This document shows, piece after piece, positions 7,233 to 15,559 of a stretch of DNA of 64,000 nucleotides. The notes beneath the pieces were generated by a model that worked only from the letters and a program-made list of their open reading frames with translations, ran no database searches and was not told the DNA's origin. The DNA is taken from contig NZ_WOCA01000006.1 of NCBI RefSeq assembly GCF_009728145.1, positions 62,001-126,000 on the forward strand, read 5' to 3'. This DNA is from Ornithinibacillus caprae (GTDB lineage: Bacteria > Bacillota > Bacilli > Bacillales > Amphibacillaceae). A program made the position numbers and the translations under genes. Numbering within the stretch: position 1 is the stretch's first letter; each line of letters starts with the position of its first letter.

Positions 7233-8930
7233 ATGGACTTTGATGTCATTGTGGTTGGAGCTGGGTTAGCTGGTTTAGTGGCTACTGCGGAAATTGCTGA
7301 TGCAGGGAAAAAGGTCTTGTTATTGGATCAGGAACCAGAAACTTCACTGGGGGGACAAGCCTGGTGGTCATTTGGAGGCCTGTTTTTAGTAGACTCTCCT
7401 GAACAACGTCGAATGGGTATTAAGGATTCTAAAGAATTAGCTTGGCAGGATTGGCTAGGGACTGCTGGATTTGATCGTTTAAAGGATGAAGATTATTGGG
7501 GACGAAAATGGGCAGAGGCTTATGTAGATTTTGCAGCTGGTGAAAAACGTTCTTGGTTACGTAGTATGGGGGTTAAATTCTTTCCAGTAGTCGGATGGGC
7601 TGAGCGTGGTGGCTATCTGGCTGAAGGACATGGAAACTCGGTACCTAGATTTCATATCGTGTGGGGGACAGGACCTGGGATTGTCGAACCATTTGAACTG
7701 CGTGTTCGAAAACACATGAAGACCGGATTAGTTGATTATCGTCCTCGTCACCAAGTTGATTTTTTAATAAATGAAAGCGGAATTATAAAAGGGGCAGGTG
7801 GTTCCGTTCTTAAGCCAGATGATGTGGAACGTGGAAAAGAAAGTTCACGGCAAGTTGTGTGGGATTTTGAATATCGAGCAGAAGCGGTTGTAGTATCTAG
7901 TGGAGGGATCGGAGCTAATTTTGAGTTAATTCGAAAGAACTGGCCAGCTCGATTAGGAGAACCCCCAAATCAGATGATATCGGGTGTTCCTGCACATGTT
8001 GATGGACGGATGCTACAGATAACGGAGGATGTTGGTGGGCGGATTGTAAACCGAGATCGCATGTGGCATTACACGGAAGGGATAAAAAATTGGAATCCAA
8101 TATGGAATAAGCACGGCATTCGAATTCTACCTGGTCCATCCTCCATTTGGTTAGATGCAGAGGGAAACAGATTTCCTACACCGAATTTCCCAGGCTTTGA
8201 TACATTGGGGACATTAGAAGCAATTATGAAAACTGGATATGATTATTCGTGGTTTATTTTGACGGAAAAAATTATCGAGAAGGAATTTGCATTATCTGGA
8301 TCGGAACAAAACCCTGATTTAACAGGGAAGAGCATTAAGAAATTACTATCTAGAGTATTACTAGGACCACCTGCACCTGTAAAGGCATTTATGGATCATG
8401 GAGAGGATTTTATTGTTGCTGATCATTTAGAGGAATTGGTGGATGGGATGAATAAGTTAACAGGAGATAATTTATTGGAATTCGATAAAATAAAGCGACA
8501 AATAGAAGCGCGAGACCGAGAAATGGATAATACATTTACAAAAGACTTACAAGTAACTGCGCTCCGTGGTGCTCGTAATTATCGAGGAGATAAACTAATT
8601 CGCGTTGCTTCTCCACATAAAATATTAGATTCAAAGAACGGACCATTAATTGCTGTACGGTTAAATATATTAAGCCGGAAAACATTAGGTGGCCTGCAGA
8701 CTGATCTATCTGCAAGAGTACTAGGTGAAAATGGAGATCCAGTTCCTGGACTATATGCAGCAGGAGAGGTTGCAGGATTTGGCGGTGGTGGTGTACATGG
8801 TTACCGTGCGTTAGAGGGTACGTTCTTAGGTGGATGTTTGTTTAGTGGGAGAGTTGCTGGGAGAAGTGTTGTGGAAGAGTTGGGGAAAGGCAATAATGTT
8901 AATCAATCAATAATAGCTAGCTTAGATTAG
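7233..8930 (+). CDS. FAD-binding dehydrogenase (KstD/fumarate reductase-like flavoprotein)
   Basis: The 565-residue protein opens with a Rossmann FAD motif ('DVIVVGAGLAGLVATAEIAD') and ends with the flavin-closing 'PGLYAAGEVAGFGGGGVHGY'. These are typical of the FAD_binding_2 family, subgroup COG3573, related to 3-ketosteroid dehydrogenase and fumarate reductase flavoproteins. I chose ATG 7233 because GAGGAG at 7220-7225 sits 7 bases before it; an ATG at 7218 is too close to that site. The substrate is unknown and no partner electron carrier is nearby. It is transcribed alone and ends in a strong terminator. Confidence 0.87.
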   Translation: MDFDVIVVGAGLAGLVATAEIADAGKKVLLLDQEPETSLGGQAWWSFGGLFLVDSPEQRRMGIKDSKELAWQDWLGTAGFDRLKDEDYWGRKWAEAYVDFAAGEKRSWLRSMGVKFFPVVGWAERGGYLAEGHGNSVPRFHIVWGTGPGIVEPFELRVRKHMKTGLVDYRPRHQVDFLINESGIIKGAGGSVLKPDDVERGKESSRQVVWDFEYRAEAVVVSSGGIGANFELIRKNWPARLGEPPNQMISGVPAHVDGRMLQITEDVGGRIVNRDRMWHYTEGIKNWNPIWNKHGIRILPGPSSIWLDAEGNRFPTPNFPGFDTLGTLEAIMKTGYDYSWFILTEKIIEKEFALSGSEQNPDLTGKSIKKLLSRVLLGPPAPVKAFMDHGEDFIVADHLEELVDGMNKLTGDNLLEFDKIKRQIEARDREMDNTFTKDLQVTALRGARNYRGDKLIRVASPHKILDSKNGPLIAVRLNILSRKTLGGLQTDLSARVLGENGDPVPGLYAAGEVAGFGGGGVHGYRALEGTFLGGCLFSGRVAGRSVVEELGKGNNVNQSIIASLD

Positions 8931-8935
8931 TAGAA

Positions 8936-8961
8936 AAGACGCGCTAAACTAAGCGCGTCTT
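8936..8961 (+). terminator. Terminator of the FAD dehydrogenase gene
   Basis: AAGACGCGCT (8936-8945) pairs with AGCGCGTCTT (8952-8961), followed by a T/A-rich tail. Confidence 0.85.
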
Positions 8962-9029
8962 CTATATTATTTGAAACCGTATTATAAAGTTAGCGCTCAG
9001 CTTAGTTGGGGCACTATTGTGGTTGGATA

Positions 9030-9133
9030 TTGTTGAGCAACAATCTTCGAAAGTTGACCAACACCACATAAAAGTTGAGCGACACCACATAGAAGTTGAG
9101 CAATACTCTCCAAAAGTTAAGCTTACCCTACTG
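9030..9133. repeat. 21-bp tandem repeat, about 4-5 units
   Basis: Units begin at 9030, 9051, 9072, 9093 and (partial) 9114, each close to AAGTTGAGCNACACCACAT. The period is exactly 21 bp, which equals seven codons or two helical turns. The minus strand stays open across it and reads a repeated S-T-F-x-W-C-x pattern, but there is no supporting start signal, so I treat it as non-coding repeat DNA. Confidence 0.8.
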
Positions 9134-9281
9134 TAGATGTGGAACCCACTCCCCATATTTCTAATTCTCTTCAATAATAATTTTACTTATCAGTAGTCGA
9201 AACAAGATGGTAAGAAATAGTCACCAATTTGATTTTTTTGCAATAAAATAAACTGTGCTATAAAAAGGCATTATTAAATAA

Positions 9282-9379
9282 TTATTACGAGTGGTGGAGA
9301 GATCTGGCTCAAGGAAATCACAGCAACCTACAAATGTAAGGTGCTAAAACCAGCAAGGCATATTTGCTTTGGATGATAA
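9282..9379 (+). ncRNA. SAM-I (S-box) riboswitch aptamer
   Basis: The conserved S-box core is readable in order: GTGGTGGAGAGATCTGGC, then CAGCAACC, then AAGGTGCTAAAACC, then GCAAG paired with CTTTG, and GATGATAA closing helix P1 with TTATTA at 9282-9287. SAM-I riboswitches turn off methionine, cysteine or SAM-related genes when SAM is plentiful. A terminator follows at 9389-9431. The only ORF directly after it is a 6-codon remnant, so the regulated gene appears to have been lost. Confidence 0.88.
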
Positions 9380-9388
9380 AGCGGTGAG

Positions 9389-9431
9389 AAAACTCCTTTT
9401 TGTTTCCATTACATGCGAAAAGGAGTTTTTT
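9389..9431 (+). terminator. Riboswitch expression-platform terminator
   Basis: AAAACTCCTTTT (9389-9400) pairs with AAAAGGAGTTTT (from 9418), followed by T residues. It lies 10 bases behind the SAM-I aptamer. Confidence 0.85.
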
Positions 9432-9499
9432 ACATTATAAAGGTGGAATACATAATAGACTATTTTGGGTTAAAAGACGATAACGTAAACGCTTTAAAA

Positions 9500-9524
9500 A
9501 GGAGCAGTATGAAAAAATCATTGG
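9500..9524 (+). pseudogene. Remnant start of a riboswitch-controlled gene
   Basis: An AAGGAG site precedes ATGAAAAAATCATTGGCATAA (about 9509 onwards), which encodes only M-K-K-S-L-A before a stop. A good start signal with a lipoprotein-like beginning directly behind a SAM riboswitch suggests the stub of a deleted gene, possibly a transporter lipoprotein. That identity is inference. Confidence 0.4.
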
Positions 9525-9624
9525 CATAATCTTGAGGAATAAAAAACGTTCGTAGCTACATGTATAAGTTTGCTCTTAGACACAAAAACTAACATATCAT
9601 GTGAGTTAGGAAGGGGGCAGGAAA

Positions 9625-9780
9625 ATGGTAAATAATAATAAGGAACAAGAGAAAAATAATATGTTTAAAGAAAATAAAAACCATGGCGAGCATCGTAATG
9701 GGCGTAAGAGCCAGTACAAAAATAATGCGATTCATGGTGGCGATGAGCCGAATGAATATGTAAGTCGTAAAGATTTATAA
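9625..9780 (+). CDS. Hypothetical hydrophilic protein, 51 residues
   Basis: This short ORF starts at ATG 9625 behind an AAGGGGGC site and ends at TAA 9778-9780. The 51-residue product is very hydrophilic, rich in N, K, E, G and H, with no cysteine, no tryptophan and no hydrophobic segment. A terminator begins 12 bases after the stop, which supports it being a real transcript end. Its make-up is like small spore or stress proteins of Bacillaceae, but I do not recognise the family. Confidence 0.6.
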   Translation: MVNNNKEQEKNNMFKENKNHGEHRNGRKSQYKNNAIHGGDEPNEYVSRKDL

Positions 9781-9791
9781 AGGAAATACAA

Positions 9792-9819
9792 AAGGAGAGG
9801 TGTTATGTAACCTCTCCTT
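9792..9819 (+). terminator. Terminator behind the 51-residue ORF
   Basis: AAGGAGAGGT (9792-9801) pairs with ACCTCTCCTT (9810-9819); an AT-rich tail follows. Confidence 0.8.
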
Positions 9820-10042
9820 AATTATTACACCGTGAATTATGGGTGAGGCTATTCTATAATACCAGCGAATCAATTTTCCCTATTTTCCCTCCTATTCAGA
9901 TCTGCTTCGATTCTAACTATTTTCCTAATACTTTATATGTATAACAATTATAATTTTTCTAAAAATTAGTATAAATATCTCTTCTATTATTCTATTATAA
10001 CGATTAATATGATTATTAATAGATTTAATAGGAGGGATAGTC

Positions 10043-11947
10043 TTGAATAATACAAGAAACAAAATGTTTCGATTGTCGTTGTCTTTAGTGATGGTATTTA
10101 CGTGTATAACACCCGTGATAACGCATGCTAGTGAAGCTGAAACAAACGCTGACGGAAATAGCTTTGAACTAGAAAATGGTGTAACAACAGATCAATACTC
10201 TTATGAGGATGCCATAATGGAAACCATTTATGTGGAATCAACATTAGACAGTGATGAAGATGGTAATCCTGATCGGATTGCTGCTGATATTATTCGTCCA
10301 CAAGAATCCGAGGGAGATTTAAACGTTCCCGTAATTATGGATGCTAGTCCCTATTATGAATCCCTGGGACGCGGTAATGAAGGGGAAATCAAAGATACAG
10401 ATGGTGATGGAGTTAATGATATGTTCCCATTATTCTACGATAACTACTTCGTTCCAAAAGGGTATGCTGTTGTTCAAGTTGACATGGTAGGAACAAACAA
10501 TTCTGATGGATGCCCAACTACTGGTGGTTATGAAGAAATTGAAAGTATTAAAGTTGTCATTGAATGGTTGAATGGAGAAGGTCGAGCATGGGATGTAGAT
10601 GGTAATGAGATCCATGCAGATTGGTCTACAGGAAAAGTAGGAATGATAGGGAAATCATATGATGGAACACTCGCAAATGGTGTAGCTGCTACGGGTGTAG
10701 ATGGTTTAGAAACAATTGTACCTATTGGTGCTATTAGTAGTTGGTATGACTATTATCGCTATGGAGGAACCGCATTTTATAATAACGGACCTGGAGGTTT
10801 AGCAAGTAGGGTGACAACAAGCGATAGAGTTGAAGATTGTGCTCCTATTCATGAAAATATAAGAATTGAAGCAGATGATGAAACTGGTGATTATAATTCA
10901 TTCTGGGACGAACGAAATTATGTAAAAGATGCAGACAATATAAAGGCAAGTGTTTTTGTTATTCATGGTCTAAATGATTACAATGTAAAAGCAAACCATT
11001 TTTCAAATTGGTGGGAAGCTTTAGCAGATAATAATGTCCCTAGAAAGCTTTGGTTAACACAAACGGGACATGTAGATCCATTTGATTTCCGAAGAGCAGA
11101 ATGGGTTGATACGCTTCACCGCTGGTTTGACCATTGGTTATTGGATATCGACAATGGCATCATGGATGAACCTATGGTTGACATTGAACGTGGGGCTGAT
11201 GAATGGGAAACCTACGATTCATGGCCAGATAAGGATGCTAAATCTGTCAAGGTAAGACTAGCACCTGCAAATGAAAATTCACCAGGGACATTAACGACTG
11301 GCCCAGTTACGGGAAATTTCGTACAAAGTTTTACGGATGATCCTTATCAACGAGAAAGTGAAATGGTAGAAGACGAACAGTCTGCAAAAGATCATCGATT
11401 AATGTTTTTAACTTCTGAATTAGATGAAGATATTCGACTAAGTGGTGTTCCTGAGATTGATATTAGAGCAACGGTTGATAAAGAAAACACACATTTAACT
11501 GCCTTAATTGTAGACTACGGAACAGATGTAAGAATCAATCATACTGACAGAGGAGAAGGAATCCGTACCCTCTCAGAAGAAACGTGTTGGGGACATAGTA
11601 CAGAGGCAGATGATGCATGTTACAAAGAAACGGAAAAGACAACCCATGAGGCACCATACGAAATTGTGACACATGGTTGGTTAGATGCATCCAATTGGAA
11701 ATCACTAGATTTTACGGATCTATTAAATCCAGGGAAAAGCTACCGTTTTCAGTGGGATACACTTCCAGAAGATTATGTATTTAAAGCAGGACATCGTATT
11801 GGTATCGTAATAGCAGGAAGTAACTATAATAATCTATATATACCAGATCAAAATAGGGCTACTTTTGATGTGTCATTAGGACAAAGCAATGTATCGCTTC
11901 CAATAGTTGGAGGAAAGAAAGCATTTGAAAATGCACTAGGAAAATAG
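10043..11947 (+). CDS. Secreted X-Pro dipeptidyl-peptidase-like hydrolase (S15/CocE-NonD)
   Basis: This 634-residue protein starts at TTG 10043, 8 bases behind GGAGGG. Residues 1-29 form a Sec signal peptide ('LSLSLVMVFTCITPVITHAS'). The alpha/beta-hydrolase domain has the nucleophile elbow 'GKSYDG', the acid in 'HGLNDYNV' and the histidine in 'TQTGHVDPF', completing a Ser-Asp-His triad. A C-terminal jelly-roll follows ('PEIDIRATVDKE'). The S15 family includes Xaa-Pro dipeptidyl-peptidase and CocE esterase. An extracellular peptidase cleaving X-Pro dipeptides is likely, but the exact substrate is not proven. The gene is flanked by its own terminator. Confidence 0.88.
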   Translation: MNNTRNKMFRLSLSLVMVFTCITPVITHASEAETNADGNSFELENGVTTDQYSYEDAIMETIYVESTLDSDEDGNPDRIAADIIRPQESEGDLNVPVIMDASPYYESLGRGNEGEIKDTDGDGVNDMFPLFYDNYFVPKGYAVVQVDMVGTNNSDGCPTTGGYEEIESIKVVIEWLNGEGRAWDVDGNEIHADWSTGKVGMIGKSYDGTLANGVAATGVDGLETIVPIGAISSWYDYYRYGGTAFYNNGPGGLASRVTTSDRVEDCAPIHENIRIEADDETGDYNSFWDERNYVKDADNIKASVFVIHGLNDYNVKANHFSNWWEALADNNVPRKLWLTQTGHVDPFDFRRAEWVDTLHRWFDHWLLDIDNGIMDEPMVDIERGADEWETYDSWPDKDAKSVKVRLAPANENSPGTLTTGPVTGNFVQSFTDDPYQRESEMVEDEQSAKDHRLMFLTSELDEDIRLSGVPEIDIRATVDKENTHLTALIVDYGTDVRINHTDRGEGIRTLSEETCWGHSTEADDACYKETEKTTHEAPYEIVTHGWLDASNWKSLDFTDLLNPGKSYRFQWDTLPEDYVFKAGHRIGIVIAGSNYNNLYIPDQNRATFDVSLGQSNVSLPIVGGKKAFENALGK

Positions 11948-11959
11948 AAAGCAGGTAAA

Positions 11960-11998
11960 AAAGTGTCATCAAATGATAGATTTGGTGGCACTTTTAAT
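11960..11998 (+). terminator. Terminator of the S15 peptidase gene
   Basis: AAAGTGTCA (11960-11968) pairs with TGGCACTTT (11986-11994) with one G-T pair, then TTAATCT. Confidence 0.7.
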
Positions 11999-12098
11999 CT
12001 AGCTTATAATGAAAGGCAAATATGACTTCCGCTTTAACACTACAAGGTGATACCAGGGAGGATTAAACACAACAAAAGGAGAGGGGATCATCCTCTCC

Positions 12099-12836
12099 TT
12101 ATTCGCTTCTTTCTTCCCATTTTTCATTAACCATATGATTTAAAATATGATTAATGCCAATAGTTTGTTCTACTTGTAAAACGAAGGCAATTCCTTTTCC
12201 GGGTTTTTTTAGTTCAGCATCTTCTTCAATAGCATTCAATACATCTTGAGTTTTATTTCGATTGATAAGGGTTAATACCACTTCTTTTTCGGGTTCAATT
12301 AGGATGTTGAATAGTTTCGCCTTTTCGTGAATTCCCGTACCACGGCCATTCATGATGGTTCCACCTTCAGCCCCGGCGTTTTTAGAGGCCTCAACAACTT
12401 GCTCAGAGTCTCCTCTATTTACTATCGTAATAATTAAATCGTACAGGACTTTTTGTTCCACCACAGTTGGTACCTCCTTATCGGTATCCGAATCATTTTC
12501 CGCTTCTAACCCTAACATATTACATATACCTGTTACCTTTTTCGTATCTATAACAAAACCAATTCCCTGTCTTGGTTGGTCTAATTTTGCAATATTTGTA
12601 ATCGCAAGCATAACATCTAAAAATATATCATTTGAAACTAAGGTCAGAATAATTGCTCGTTCCCGCTCAACAGGTATGCCAAAAACGCGTAATTTTTCAT
12701 TCAAGCGTACACCTTTGCCCAATAGTGTTGTACCACCACGAGCACCTGCGTTTCTGGTAGCCTGGACCACTTTTTTTGCTTTATCCTTTTTCACGATTGT
12801 GACGATTAATTTCTGTCCCCGTATTTTTTCTGTCAT
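12099..12836 (-). CDS. Tandem P-II-like nitrogen-regulator-type protein
   Basis: The 245-residue protein contains two P-II-like ferredoxin folds, about residues 8-112 and 130-236, joined by an acidic linker. Each repeats the pattern 'LIVTIV...A...NAGA.GGT...G.G..NEK..VF.IP.E.E...LTL'. The T-loop is short compared with GlnB/GlnK, and the tyrosine that is uridylylated in GlnB is not apparent. P-II proteins sense ATP/ADP or cyclic nucleotides and gate transporters. The gene overlaps the upstream DUF1538 gene by 56 bases with its own AAAGGAG site, so it most likely regulates that membrane pair. The ligand is unknown. Confidence 0.82.
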   Translation of the reverse strand: MTEKIRGQKLIVTIVKKDKAKKVVQATRNAGARGGTTLLGKGVRLNEKLRVFGIPVERERAIILTLVSNDIFLDVMLAITNIAKLDQPRQGIGFVIDTKKVTGICNMLGLEAENDSDTDKEVPTVVEQKVLYDLIITIVNRGDSEQVVEASKNAGAEGGTIMNGRGTGIHEKAKLFNILIEPEKEVVLTLINRNKTQDVLNAIEEDAELKKPGKGIAFVLQVEQTIGINHILNHMVNEKWEERSE

Positions 12837-13560
12837 TATGGGCCTTCTCCTTTCTACTGAACAAAATTCCGAGCGTCAGCACAGATAATATTGGAGCTAA
12901 TGCTACCAGTGCCACCATTCCGAATCCATCGAGTAATGGATCACGTCCTTCTGTTACAGAAGCAATTCCCACAAACATGGCTAGAATAAATGTAGCTGTC
13001 ATTGGCCCAGTTGCAACTCCGCCTGAATCAAAGGCAATGGATGTAAAGGTTTTACTTGAATACTTCACCATAACTAGTGCCATTATATAGCCTGGTACAA
13101 TAAAATACCATAGGGAAAAGCCAAAAATTATTCGAACCATAGAAAGCGCAATGGATAGTCCTACTCCTATTGATAATGTATACAATAAAACTTTTTGTGG
13201 AATGTATCCACCAGAAACTTTTTCAACTTGTCGTACAAGTACACTCACAGCTGGTTCAGCATAGATAGCTACAAATCCGAGTACAAATCCGATCGGGATT
13301 AAAATCCAGGTGAAACTTATACTTCCAAGTTTTTCACCCATTAATTCGCCAATAGGCATAAACCCAACATGGACACCTTGTAAAAAGAAAGAAAGTCCAA
13401 AAAACGTAAAAAGAAATCCAATTCCGATGTCGATTAATCTTCGAAGCTGCAGTCGTAAGAAGAAGAATTGAAAGATAATAAAAAGGATAAGAAGGGGTGT
13501 TAATGCGACTAGCACTTCTAATAATACATCTGAGAATCCTTCAAAAATATGTATGTTCAT
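12781..13560 (-). CDS. DUF1538 membrane protein (second of pair)
   Basis: The 259-residue protein has about six to seven hydrophobic segments and the DUF1538 signatures 'EPAVSVLVRQVEKVSGGYIP' and 'FDSGGVATGPMTATFILAMF'. Many DUF1538 proteins carry two such domains in one chain of about 500 residues; here each domain is a separate gene. The ATG overlaps the stop of the upstream copy (ATGA). The C-terminal tail is basic and is encoded by the stretch that also starts the P-II gene. DUF1538 proteins are thought to be transporters, but no substrate is established. Confidence 0.85.
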   Translation of the reverse strand: MNIHIFEGFSDVLLEVLVALTPLLILFIIFQFFFLRLQLRRLIDIGIGFLFTFFGLSFFLQGVHVGFMPIGELMGEKLGSISFTWILIPIGFVLGFVAIYAEPAVSVLVRQVEKVSGGYIPQKVLLYTLSIGVGLSIALSMVRIIFGFSLWYFIVPGYIMALVMVKYSSKTFTSIAFDSGGVATGPMTATFILAMFVGIASVTEGRDPLLDGFGMVALVALAPILSVLTLGILFSRKEKAHNDRKNTGTEINRHNREKG

Positions 13561-14249
13561 CCGTAAATCACCCCTAAAATAAGTACCGACAAAACAGGTC
13601 CGATAGAGGCTAGTGCGATCAAACCAAATCCGTCACTAGAGGCTGTTTTCCCACGTAGAACCGTAGCCACACCTACACCCAGAGCGAGAATAAACGGAAC
13701 GGTTAACGGGCCCGTCGTTACGCCACCTGAATCGAAAGAAATTGGAACATACGCTGCTGGAGTAAACGCCGCTAATAAGAAAATTAACCCATAACCTATA
13801 GTAAGAATATAGACAATGCTAAAATTATATATAATGCGGAGCATGGCAAGTCCAACGAAGATTCCAACACCTAAAGCGACAGCCAAAATTAAAATAGATT
13901 TCGGAATATCCCCTCCTGATACTTGGTCAACCTGAGAGGATAGCACTCTTACGTCTGGTTCGGCAATGGTTACAACTACACCAACAATGACCCCAAAAAG
14001 TACAATTAGCCATATTTTTTTCGTTTTTGATAAAGCAGAGCCAATCAGCTCTCCAACAGGCTGTAGGCCAATATTAACCCCTAATAAGAAGAGGATCAGT
14101 CCAACGCCAACGAAGATTACTCCAATAAGGAATTGGATAAAAACTTCCATTGGAAGCCAAATCAATGTGAATTGCAATACGGTAATTACAATAGTTAATG
14201 GTAGAACAGAATAGACTACCTCTAATATTGTTTCTTTAATACTATCCAT
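13557..14249 (-). CDS. DUF1538 membrane protein (first of pair)
   Basis: This is the paralogue of the downstream gene, 230 residues from ATG 14249, which I chose for its AAAGGTGG site; a longer frame to 14300 lacks one. It shares 'EPDVRVLSSQVDQVSGGDIP' and 'FDSGGVTTGPLTVPFILALG' with its partner, each near equal positions, pointing to gene duplication and a heterodimeric membrane complex. It heads a three-gene operon (DUF1538, DUF1538, tandem P-II) with 4-base and 56-base overlaps. The role is probably a P-II-gated carrier, which is inference. Confidence 0.85.
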   Translation of the reverse strand: MDSIKETILEVVYSVLPLTIVITVLQFTLIWLPMEVFIQFLIGVIFVGVGLILFLLGVNIGLQPVGELIGSALSKTKKIWLIVLFGVIVGVVVTIAEPDVRVLSSQVDQVSGGDIPKSILILAVALGVGIFVGLAMLRIIYNFSIVYILTIGYGLIFLLAAFTPAAYVPISFDSGGVTTGPLTVPFILALGVGVATVLRGKTASSDGFGLIALASIGPVLSVLILGVIYG

Positions 14250-14608
14250 GTACGACCACCTTTCTTGAGATGTGATAAGAAGAAATATATGATGTTTCAA
14301 ACGTTAAAGGTGGGTATGTTAAAAAAAACATCTTGGAGATAGATAAGGGGGAAATTAAAAATCCATACAGCAATTATATCATTATTTTTAAATTTTCGGA
14401 ATTATAGTGTGGTTAGTATTTCTTTATTAATAAAAAATGGTTTTAAAATCAAAGTTTAGACTAGGCTTTCATCAGGCAGTATCTTCGGTATTAAACTATA
14501 AAACTACCGTGTTCCCATCCCCTCTATTGCAAATTCTTCTACTCCGATGGCCTACTAAGTTAATCTAGTGGATTTCAAAGCCTGGTCAATTGTCCCATAC
14601 CAAAGTAA
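14250..14608. other. Intergenic, divergent promoters expected
   Basis: This AT-rich stretch separates the DUF1538 operon from the coiled-coil gene. It holds a small hairpin (GATGTTT at 14290, AAACATC near 14330) but no gene, riboswitch or repeat that I can recognise. Confidence 0.5.
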
Positions 14609-15409
14609 GTGGCATATGATAATAAAAAAGTATTAAAGGTGATGTCAGAAATGGGACTGTTTATTAACAAATCCGATCATCCAGGTGTGTTTCAACATAA
14701 AGGTGACATAGAAGGACAAAATCAAAGTTATTTTAAATCGGATCATTTTGCGGAGTTAATTCAAGAACAGAAGAAGTTAAATGAATCCTTGACCAAAGGG
14801 ATAAGAGAAATAAAAATAAGGCACCAGCAGTATGAATTCACAGAAGCCAAAAAATGGAATGAGATGGGTAAGCAATTAGAAGAGCTAAAGAAAAGGACGT
14901 TACAACACGAGAAATTTGAACATGATGCACGGGAGTGGTTGCAAATGTTAGAAAGAAATAATAAAGAGCTTCAGCAATTAATGGCGAATGAAGTAAATGT
15001 AAAGCAGGAGATCATGGATCAAATTAAGAATGTCAGTCAGTCTAATCATGAAATTGTTAATCAACTTACGCAGCACGAGTCATTCTCAGAGCAACTCACT
15101 TCTCAGATGGATGAATTATATAAATTACACCAACAAATGGCAGAACAAATAACTAAACAAGAAGAGAAGCAAGATCAAGTACTAAATAGCTTTGAAAACC
15201 AAGAAGCATTGATGGAAAAAACGATTAGGCAAGTAGATCATATTCGTGCGATTTTATTTGAGCGCACAAGTCATATTGTAGAGCAAATAGAAAATAGCTA
15301 CAATCTAACCTCGTCCTTGATATATAAGTTTATTTCTGGCTCAGAAAAGCCACTAACACTTATGATGAGAGGGAAAAGTAGGGAAGGTAAGCAAAAAAAT
15401 GATGAGTAA
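14609..15409 (+). CDS. Coiled-coil protein of unknown function
   Basis: The product (266 residues from GTG 14609) is a long amphipathic coiled coil from about residue 45 to 235, rich in Q, E, K and N ('QHESFSEQLTSQMDEL', 'LHQQMAEQITKQEEK'). It has no signal peptide and no membrane segment. The N-terminal motif 'MGLFINKSDHPGVF' is not repetitive and may be a docking segment. ATG 14651 has an AAAGGTG site at better spacing than the GTG, so the true protein may be 14 residues shorter. A strong terminator follows. I do not recognise the family; Bacillaceae have similar stand-alone coiled-coil proteins. Confidence 0.72.
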   Translation: MAYDNKKVLKVMSEMGLFINKSDHPGVFQHKGDIEGQNQSYFKSDHFAELIQEQKKLNESLTKGIREIKIRHQQYEFTEAKKWNEMGKQLEELKKRTLQHEKFEHDAREWLQMLERNNKELQQLMANEVNVKQEIMDQIKNVSQSNHEIVNQLTQHESFSEQLTSQMDELYKLHQQMAEQITKQEEKQDQVLNSFENQEALMEKTIRQVDHIRAILFERTSHIVEQIENSYNLTSSLIYKFISGSEKPLTLMMRGKSREGKQKNDE

Positions 15410-15411
15410 CA

Positions 15412-15449
15412 TTAAAATGCGATACTCAAATTTGAGTGTCGCATTTTAA
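15412..15449 (+). terminator. Terminator behind the coiled-coil gene
   Basis: TTAAAATGCGATACTCAAA pairs with TTTGAGTGTCGCATTTTAA (one A-C mismatch), with T residues after it. Confidence 0.85.
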
Positions 15450-15559
15450 TTTTTAAATTTTATAAAGATTTATCAATAAATATTAATAAAACACTTGCGT
15501 TCTTTATACATATAATATATGTTCTTTATAACAAACGATTTTGGATGGGAGAGAATAAT

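Noticed and set aside
12352-12888. Open frame of 178 codons on the plus strand across the P-II gene
   Set aside because: It is antisense to the tandem P-II gene, which has clear repeats and motifs. Its own product is S/T-rich with no start signal.
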